From contig JAFRTJ010000019.1 of the NCBI GenBank assembly GCA_017427185.1, positions 1 to 50,515 on the forward strand: a stretch of DNA of 50,515 nucleotides. The letters are read 5' to 3'. Source of the stretch: Bacteroidaceae bacterium (lineage in GTDB: Bacteria; Bacteroidota; Bacteroidia; Bacteroidales; Bacteroidaceae). The notes beneath the pieces were generated by a model. That model was not told where the DNA came from. It searched no databases and saw only the letters and a program-made list of their open reading frames with translations. The translations under genes were made by a program, and so were the position numbers. Positions 44,924 to 50,515 of the stretch are shown piece after piece; the first letter of the stretch is position 1; the number at the start of each line of letters is the position of its first letter.

Positions 44924-45391
44924 GAACAGCACCAAACGGAAACGGATGAAAAAGTCAACCAAATATTGACTACCATTGAGGAACACTTTCCCAAGCTCCC
45001 GCCAGAGCAGATTTTTGCCACTGGGTGCGTATGGGACGCATGGTCCTACGTGTCAGATTTGGTAAGAAGTGCCAAGAAGCGCATTGTACTGATAGACAAT
45101 TTCGTGGATGACCGCGTGCTCTCTCTCTTGGACAAACGTGCGGATAATGTGGAAGCTACGATTCACAGTCGCTACTATGAGCCGTTCCAAACAGACTTGA
45201 AAAAGCACAATAATCAGTATCGAGAAATCCAGTTTGTACAATTGCCGCATAAGAACCACGATCGCTTCCTGATTATTGATGATGATGTCTATCTCCTTGG
45301 TGCCAGTGTGAAGGATATGGGTATAGGTTTGTGTGCTGTCACGAAGCTGCAGGTTTCACCTGAAACGATATTGCCACTTCTCTCGCCTTAA
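44924..45391 (+). pseudogene. ORF6N-type gene, C-terminal fragment
   Basis: About 155 codons remain, with DEKVNQILTTIEEHF, PPEQIFATGCVWDAWSYVSDL, IVLIDNFVDDRVLSLLDKR and NHDRFLIIDDDVYLLGAS. This is the C-terminal PLD-like part of Bacteroidetes ORF6N-domain proteins. The N-terminal ORF6N DNA-binding domain is missing and its place is taken by the IS66 end. The frame is open back to 44807, but codons before about 44924 are the reverse strand of the transposase. Confidence 0.8.
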
Positions 45392-45461
45392 GCAGATACC
45401 TTTCCCACAACTCAACGTGCTGACGCTCGATGACTTTAATGAAACGCTTAAATAAAGAGAA

Positions 45462-45490
45462 ACCCCAGCAAGAAGTGATCCTGCTGGGGT
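45462..45490. terminator. Bidirectional terminator
   Basis: ACCCCAGCA (45462-45470) and TGCTGGGGT (45482-45490) form a perfect 9-bp stem with an 11-nt loop, between the ORF6N fragment and the convergent MG2-type gene. Confidence 0.8.
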
Positions 45491-45536
45491 ATGAATCCTG
45501 AGGTTTAGGAGTTTTCTTCGTTTACTTTTACGTCTT

Positions 45537-48347
45537 CTATTTGCTCCAGAGCAGGGTGCCGTCGCTGGCTTGCCCCTCTGCCTCCACGCTGATTTGGGTG
45601 GTGCGTGAGTTGTTGTAGAAGGTGATGCGGGCCTGTCCGTTCTCGTCGAGCTGCAGGTTGGGATTCCAGTAGAGCGTGCGGCGGTAGTCTGTGGGCTCTG
45701 GCGGTGTCTGCTTCGAGTAGTCAGGGGAGTAGAACTCGGCGGGATAAGCGAAGCCAGGGAGGATGTAGCGGCGGTCACGATAAACGGGACGTCTGGCACC
45801 ATTGGGATATGGATAAAGGACGATTGTCGTTTCAGGAACATCGGATCCCCAATATTGTTGGGAACCTTCCTTCCGTGGATAATAGTCAGTGTATATGAGG
45901 ATCTTATCCAAAAGACCAAGGTCTTTATATTCCTCCATCTCTTCTGGAGAAGATTCATACTTTTCCGTTTCATACAACTCATCATCCAAAGACTTAATGT
46001 GATCCTCGTGTGAGCCAACAGAGAAGGAATGAAGATATTTGGAATGATAGACAGAATCTTTGGGTATGTCCTGGAGATTCATGAGGCATCGTCTTGTGTA
46101 TCCCAGCCCATAACGTACCATGATATTGGTCGGATTTGCGCTAACGCCCATATCGGCAATATAGGAAATGGCTATGGCTCTGTCCTCATCCAAATTAATC
46201 CAATCGTTATTGTTCATCTGAATATAACTGAATCTTCCGAGGCGATAGCCTTTAAAGTCCTCATCCATATAATCAGAATAAATGTATTTCATTCCAGCGT
46301 CATATGCATGATTCACCGCGTCATAAGCGTCAAGGATGAGAGCCGGTTGCGAGTCGTCAAATTTGCGCAACCCGCTAAAGCGGGAATGTATCTTCACCTC
46401 ACGCATCTGATGGGTGCCGTCGGCCAGTACGTCTGACTGTAGGCCTGGGCTGTTGTCTGGAATCCCATTCAAATGGTTCTGGTAGAAGGTATAAGGTTTC
46501 ACAAATCGCGGATATGGAAAGTTTATCCGGACATGGAATTCCGAGAGACTTATCGGATATCTTTTAACGTATTCTTTGGGTCTGTCCTCATCGTTATTCA
46601 GTTCGTGTACCCATTCATATTCTTTTCCTCTTTTCCACTTTGTCGTATCTGAGGCACTGAGATAGAACAATGCATCACCATCATACGCTGGCAGACTCAT
46701 GGTAAACCGTCCGTTGATTGTTTCCATCTCACCGATACTTCTTTCCTGTCTGCCAGGGATGTCCAGTTCTGCATGTATCTTCACCCGCTTCTTGGCGAGT
46801 TCCGGTTCAATGATTTTACCACCTTTGCCCTTCCAATATGAGTTGTTGCTGATGGTACCTGTGATTATAGGTGTCTTTTCCATCGGCTGTTTTATCGTCC
46901 AGTCACCCTTTACGGCCATATCCTGCCAAACGAAGCGGCGCCAGCCCTGCGTCATCATAAGTAGGTCTAGACCAAGACGATGCTCCTCATCGTTCTTTTC
47001 GAAGTACCAGCCAGGGTTGGGGATAAAGCCTTTTATCTCGCTAGCCAGCAGCATCTCCGTCATGATGTTTCCATTGTCAAACAAAGCATCTGCCTGATAA
47101 CTGTCGCGAACAGCCAAAGACAAGCCTCCTCCGATTCCCTTCTTATGGATAGATGAGGTTACCTCCATTTCGATTCTTTCGTAGGGTTTGTATTCGTCCT
47201 TCAGTCCTGAGACAGTTAATGTGGGGGTTGCCAGTTCCGGTTTGGTCACAAAGAACAACCTGTCTGCCCAAACGCGCCCCTGTGTGTCGAATACTGTCAC
47301 TTGGTGGATGCCTGCCTCCAATTTTGCATTATGAATTGTGATCTGTGAATTATGAATCAGCTCAAATGCCTCCACTTTCCCTTCGTGCATCACTGTCATA
47401 GCCAGGCTGTCAGGCGTGAGACCAACGACATTCGCATGTATGGTAATGTCCTCACCTTCTTGCCTCACCTGCACGGCTACGCCCTGTTCTTCCGGCTTGG
47501 GCAGTTTGGCCGTCACCTTCTGTCCGTCTTTCGCGGTAAAGGTCACATCACGCTCCATTCCCTTTTCAGGAATGAGGGTAAACATGCCGCGGCCTCTGTT
47601 CACAGTCTTTACCTCCTCATTGCCCACCATCAGGGTACCTTCTAAGTGTTCTCCATCCGACATCGCCGCCTCGAAGGCTACCCTGTTCTCCACTCCAGCC
47701 ACCAAATTGCCTCCCTCAGGGAAGAGCGTAAGGCTCATTTTCCAATACTTCTCGTCCATATCCTTGTTGAAGTAACGGCGCAGGGGACGCAACGTCATGT
47801 CATGATCAAAGGCACCCTTTTGTGCTGGTTTGTCATAGACAGGGAAAACGCGGCTGTAAAGCTTGTCGTAATCCTTGTAGAAATCCTTCTCAAATTCCTT
47901 GTTCAGAAACCATTTACTGGTCCTGACATGTTTGTGCTCATACAACCCCCAGTTAAGCTGCCAGCGGGTGTATGCTCTAAGCTCGTAGAATCCGCTGTAC
48001 ATAATATCCTTATCCAGGGCAAAGAATCCGTTCCCCCATCCCTCTTTCATTTCAATGAGCTTGCGCTCTACCAGATAGCCTTCGTTGTTATATAGTTCCG
48101 CATAAAGCACATTACTTACCCTTGATGGCTCATCGGTATTCGTCTGCCGTGTATAGGCAGAGAACCAGATGGTGTCGCCAAGGAAATAACAGGTGTTATC
48201 CATGTGGACAAACACCTTTTCCTGAGGGATCTCCCGTCCGAATCTCTCCAACCGCTCTGCCAAAGAATTCAGCCCATTACTTTGCTGTGCCCAGCCGTTA
48301 AGCGTGAACAGGCAGAACAGGATACTGAAAACAATGTGCCTAATCAT
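45537..48347 (-). CDS. MG2-type exported protein of the Bacteroidetes TonB-plug/macroglobulin group
   Basis: The 936-residue protein has a signal peptide (MIRHIVFSILFCLFTLNGWAQ). The N-terminal MG2-type domain (QEKVFVHMDNTCYFLGDTIWFSAY, SNVLYAELYN) is followed by macroglobulin-like domains (SLTLFPEGGNLVAGVENRVAF) and a middle TonB-plug-like part (about 660-760). The C-terminal end DYRRTLYWNPNLQLDENGQARITFYNNS is typical of the group. Residues 330-342 (LIHNSQITIHNAK) come from an AT-rich repeat, described as its own feature. It has a TAACTTTG -7 box at 48380-48387 (minus strand). The function of the group is not established. Confidence 0.85.
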   Translation of the reverse strand: MIRHIVFSILFCLFTLNGWAQQSNGLNSLAERLERFGREIPQEKVFVHMDNTCYFLGDTIWFSAYTRQTNTDEPSRVSNVLYAELYNNEGYLVERKLIEMKEGWGNGFFALDKDIMYSGFYELRAYTRWQLNWGLYEHKHVRTSKWFLNKEFEKDFYKDYDKLYSRVFPVYDKPAQKGAFDHDMTLRPLRRYFNKDMDEKYWKMSLTLFPEGGNLVAGVENRVAFEAAMSDGEHLEGTLMVGNEEVKTVNRGRGMFTLIPEKGMERDVTFTAKDGQKVTAKLPKPEEQGVAVQVRQEGEDITIHANVVGLTPDSLAMTVMHEGKVEAFELIHNSQITIHNAKLEAGIHQVTVFDTQGRVWADRLFFVTKPELATPTLTVSGLKDEYKPYERIEMEVTSSIHKKGIGGGLSLAVRDSYQADALFDNGNIMTEMLLASEIKGFIPNPGWYFEKNDEEHRLGLDLLMMTQGWRRFVWQDMAVKGDWTIKQPMEKTPIITGTISNNSYWKGKGGKIIEPELAKKRVKIHAELDIPGRQERSIGEMETINGRFTMSLPAYDGDALFYLSASDTTKWKRGKEYEWVHELNNDEDRPKEYVKRYPISLSEFHVRINFPYPRFVKPYTFYQNHLNGIPDNSPGLQSDVLADGTHQMREVKIHSRFSGLRKFDDSQPALILDAYDAVNHAYDAGMKYIYSDYMDEDFKGYRLGRFSYIQMNNNDWINLDEDRAIAISYIADMGVSANPTNIMVRYGLGYTRRCLMNLQDIPKDSVYHSKYLHSFSVGSHEDHIKSLDDELYETEKYESSPEEMEEYKDLGLLDKILIYTDYYPRKEGSQQYWGSDVPETTIVLYPYPNGARRPVYRDRRYILPGFAYPAEFYSPDYSKQTPPEPTDYRRTLYWNPNLQLDENGQARITFYNNSRTTQISVEAEGQASDGTLLWSK
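47322..47360 (-). repeat. In-frame AT-rich repeat insertion within the MG2-type gene
   Basis: Minus-strand codons 330-342 read LIHNSQITIHNAK. The DNA is two tandem-like copies of an ATTCATAATTCACAG-type sequence, widely scattered between genes in Bacteroidetes. Flanking residues (GKVEAFE and LEAGIHQVTVFD) look like normal MG domain, so it appears to be an insertion that keeps the frame. Confidence 0.6.
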
Positions 48348-48379
48348 TTGATTTCTCTTTGATTCTATCCCTATCGACG

Positions 48380-48387
48380 CAAAGTTA
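48380..48387 (-). promoter_or_regulatory. -7 box of the MG2-type gene
   Basis: TAACTTTG on the minus strand, 33 bp before the start codon; no good -33 box. Confidence 0.55.
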
Positions 48388-48394
48388 GCGAAAT

Positions 48395-48549
48395 TGTAAC
48401 ATCAAAAGTGAACTTTTTTTTGATTTAATACCATTTTGTGACGTAAAATCATGATTTGCCTCATTCTCCATAAAATTCTTATCGATAAAAATGGATGTAA
48501 TAAATCTGTTCGTACTTATGAAGATTGTGAAAGGTGAAAGCACTTTTTC
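48395..48549. repeat. Partner copy of the blocks at 44479-44542
   Basis: TGTAACATCAAAAGTGAA at 48395-48412 and GTGAAAGGTGAAAGCAC from 48527, with about 115 bp between them against about 22 bp in the other copy. A weak third copy of the first block (TGTAACATTCAAAG) occurs near 49670, upstream of the next gene. No gene is supported in 48348-48622. Confidence 0.6.
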
Positions 48550-48622
48550 ATAAGATATTTTGGGAAATATGGAAAAATATTCGTGGATAAGAACTATAGC
48601 AGAAATGAGGAAAAAAAAATAA

Positions 48623-49633
48623 TCAATGATAATACCGAATGTTGCTCCCTGTTACCTGTACATTGTTCTGGGGATGAGTCCCATAGGGAAGGACTACGAT
48701 TCGCATCTGGGGACAACGGAAGAACATGTCGTAGCAGAAGTTTTTGCGCTTTGCAAAAGACAGGAAAGTATAGGTCCCATCCTCATTTTTGCGCAAGCGG
48801 TGTCCCTTACAACGCTTAATCCTGTATTTCCTGATGTCTTTCCAGTAAGGTCCTGTCCTTTCCTCGCTCTCTTTCTCGTTGAGGCGATAAACTGCCACAG
48901 GGAAAGAGCCAGAACGGATGTAGTTGCGGTCATAGGCCTGCGGAGCCATTCCACTCATGTCCTGAACGTCATTTGTAACGGAATGCAGCCCTACCACCAA
49001 TTCCTTTTCAGCATCCTCCAAAATCAAATAGGGTCTGTCATCGTTTACGATATTTGCATCCAATAGTTCCAATCTCGATAGTCTGCCCTTTCCTCCATCT
49101 CCTCCTGCCATGCGTCTAAGCGTCAGAATATCTGTTGAGTTCAGATTACCCTTTATCTCCAAGTACGAACAGGTATCCTGCTGCTCCTGAGTAAGCAATT
49201 CTGCCAGTGTGCCAGCATCCTTCACACATACAACGGTTTTTCCTTCTCCCAGATAGTAGTTGTGGGTGAATGGGATGGTCACTTCCACCAGACTCTTGAC
49301 GGCAAAAGTATTCCCGTTTGTGCCTTGGGTTGTGGCAGGTTCCCATGCAGGCATGGATTTTATCAGACGTTTCACCTGACGCACAACACGCTCTTTCGCA
49401 TTCTTCGGTATGATCACTTTACTGAACACCGCTGTTCCGTCTTCTTCTATCAGGAGCTCGGCTACTACACAGAAATCCTTCCGACTCTTAAAGGAGCCTG
49501 TATAATCCACACTCTCACGGAAGAATTGCTGCAATGCCTTGTCCCCACCAGGGAACTGAGCATCACGAACTTCCTGGGCGTAACTACAGCAGAGGAAACT
49601 CAGGAAGAGGAGGATAGTTGATAATTTTTTCAT
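48623..49633 (-). CDS. Exported TonB C-terminal-domain protein with BspA-like N-repeat part
   Basis: The 336-residue protein has a signal peptide (MKKLSTILLFLSFLCCSYAQ) rather than a membrane anchor with a proline-rich linker. Residues about 25-120 match the TonB C-terminal domain (AQFPGGDKALQQFFRESVDY, VAELLIEEDGTAVFSKV, SMPAWEPATTQG, VEVTIPF). Residues about 130-215 resemble the N-terminal part of BspA-type proteins (AGTLAELLTQEQQD, LEIKGNLNSTDILTLRRMAG, LSRLELLDANIV). The end (about 215-336) is not recognised and carries no leucine-rich repeats. TAACTTTG at 49655-49662 is its -7 box. Confidence 0.75.
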   Translation of the reverse strand: MKKLSTILLFLSFLCCSYAQEVRDAQFPGGDKALQQFFRESVDYTGSFKSRKDFCVVAELLIEEDGTAVFSKVIIPKNAKERVVRQVKRLIKSMPAWEPATTQGTNGNTFAVKSLVEVTIPFTHNYYLGEGKTVVCVKDAGTLAELLTQEQQDTCSYLEIKGNLNSTDILTLRRMAGGDGGKGRLSRLELLDANIVNDDRPYLILEDAEKELVVGLHSVTNDVQDMSGMAPQAYDRNYIRSGSFPVAVYRLNEKESEERTGPYWKDIRKYRIKRCKGHRLRKNEDGTYTFLSFAKRKNFCYDMFFRCPQMRIVVLPYGTHPQNNVQVTGSNIRYYH

Positions 49634-49654
49634 AATTATTCAATATAGACGATG

Positions 49655-49662
49655 CAAAGTTA
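49655..49662 (-). promoter_or_regulatory. -7 box of the TonB-C/BspA-like gene
   Basis: TAACTTTG on the minus strand, 21 bp before the start codon. Confidence 0.55.
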
Positions 49663-49776
49663 GCATTTTTGTAACATTCAAAGAAACAAACGTTCAAACA
49701 TTTGACTTAGGGTCGAATTTCTTCACGACTCAGCAAATTAAATGCAAGCATTCTTTGCATTCGCTGCTCTAATATT

Positions 49777-50515
49777 TCACTTCACCAGCACAGCCCTTTT
49801 GTTCTGGATATAGATTCCCTTCGATGGTTTCTTCTCCAGCCTGCGGCCTGAGAGGTCGTAGAGGGCGGAGGAAGTTTCAGGCATGGAGGTGGACAGGATA
49901 CCTTCAGGCAAGCCCTCTACTATGTTCTCAAAGTCCATCCAGCCTTCCGTTGCCTTGTACTTTTCTGATGTCCCTTTGGGCACATATAATGTGGCATCCA
50001 TGAATACGTACTCGCTGAATGTTGCAGAAAGCGATGATTTACCCTGAATCCCAAAGGGCTCTTCTATCAACGATATGACTGTCGTGATGTTTTCGCATTC
50101 TCCAAACGCAACATTTCCAATGCTTGTCACACCGCTGCCTATAATCACGGAAGTCAGACTATTGCAGCCAGAAAATGCATAAGCTCCAATTTTTGTCACG
50201 CTGTTGGGAATAGTCACTGAGGTTAGGCATTCGCAAGAATGGAACACAGCATTTTCGATGGTTGTCACGCTGTTGGGAATCACCACGGAATCCAGATTGC
50301 TGCACTCGCGAAAGGCAAAACTTTTTATGGTGGTCACGCTGCTGGGAATCTCTACAGATCTCAGACTGGTGCAACCCCAGAACATACTTGATTCGATACT
50401 CGTCACATTGTTTGAAATGGCAACGGAAGAAAGGCTTGTGCAGTTTCTGAACAGACTTTCACCAAGAGTTGTCACACTGTTGGGAATGTCCAAAGAAGCC
50501 AGACTGCTGCAGTCA
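49777..50515 (-). CDS. BspA-family leucine-rich-repeat surface protein, cut by the right edge
   Basis: The frame is open to the right edge (codons for DCSSLASLD at 50515-50490), so the N-terminus and signal lie outside. At least six 23-residue BspA-type repeats are visible, of the form NSVTxIGxxAFxxCxxLTSVxIP (69 bp each, about 50085-50515). A linker (EYVFMDATLYVPKGTSEKYKAT) and the tail LYDLSGRRLEKK ... KGIYIQNKRAVLVK follow, a T9SS-like sorting end. BspA proteins bind host or bacterial surfaces. Confidence 0.9.
   Translation of the reverse strand, partial: DCSSLASLDIPNSVTTLGESLFRNCTSLSSVAISNNVTSIESSMFWGCTSLRSVEIPSSVTTIKSFAFRECSNLDSVVIPNSVTTIENAVFHSCECLTSVTIPNSVTKIGAYAFSGCNSLTSVIIGSGVTSIGNVAFGECENITTVISLIEEPFGIQGKSSLSATFSEYVFMDATLYVPKGTSEKYKATEGWMDFENIVEGLPEGILSTSMPETSSALYDLSGRRLEKKPSKGIYIQNKRAVLVK

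Overview
The window looks like chromosomal DNA of a Bacteroidales bacterium, most likely Prevotella-like. The reasons are: repeated promoters of the Bacteroidetes type (TTTG about 19-20 bp before TAnnTTTG) and few Shine-Dalgarno sites; a BspA-type leucine-rich-repeat surface protein; C-terminal tails of the 'YDLSGRR...GIYIQN' type; many DUF4838, DUF4421, MG2-type and GH2/3/31/78 exported proteins; and an IspG with an insert between its two halves. No rRNA, tRNA, CRISPR array or prophage was seen.

Layout. 0.5-4 kb: bifunctional proline oxidation enzyme (putA type). 4-6.8 kb: an exported MBL-fold hydrolase and a GH78-like enzyme in one operon. 6.9-12.6 kb: housekeeping operon rpoN, PAP2-like membrane protein, purE, ispG, cysS. 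12.9-14.9 kb: first ECF sigma factor operon (sigma, one-TM protein, predicted lipoprotein). 14.9-21.9 kb: DUF4838 protein, an exported protein with a T9SS-like tail, HIT and GreA, an SGNH esterase, an ABC exporter. 22-26.5 kb: secreted calpain-like protease, Bcp peroxiredoxin, GpsA-like dehydrogenase and an OPA-family transporter in a tight row. 26.5-31.3 kb: DUF4421 protein, FNT channel, BlaI-like repressor, a small ExbB-like membrane protein divergent from a membrane-anchored LytTR regulator, and an outer-membrane barrel. 31.4-39.7 kb: GH2 divergent from GH3-GH31, a glycan-degrading cluster without SusC/SusD. 39.7-45.4 kb: a degraded zone with palindromic repeats, a DUF6734 gene fragment, a second and larger ECF sigma operon, an IS66 remnant and the tail of an ORF6N-type gene. 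45.5 kb to the end: an MG2-type exported protein, a TonB-C/BspA hybrid and a BspA-family protein that runs off the right edge.

The strongest points for a second look are: (1) two paralogous ECF-sigma / one-TM protein / exported-protein operons, in which the exported proteins seem to share an unnamed module present once in one and twice in the other; (2) two unlinked intergenic arrays of four CAACGTGTTG-type boxes with exact 22-bp spacing; (3) an IspG whose extra domain seems reduced to about 75 residues; (4) a membrane LytTR regulator divergent from an ExbB-like protein, with direct repeats 21 bp apart between them; (5) the IS66/ORF6N and DUF6734 gene scars that flank the second sigma operon.
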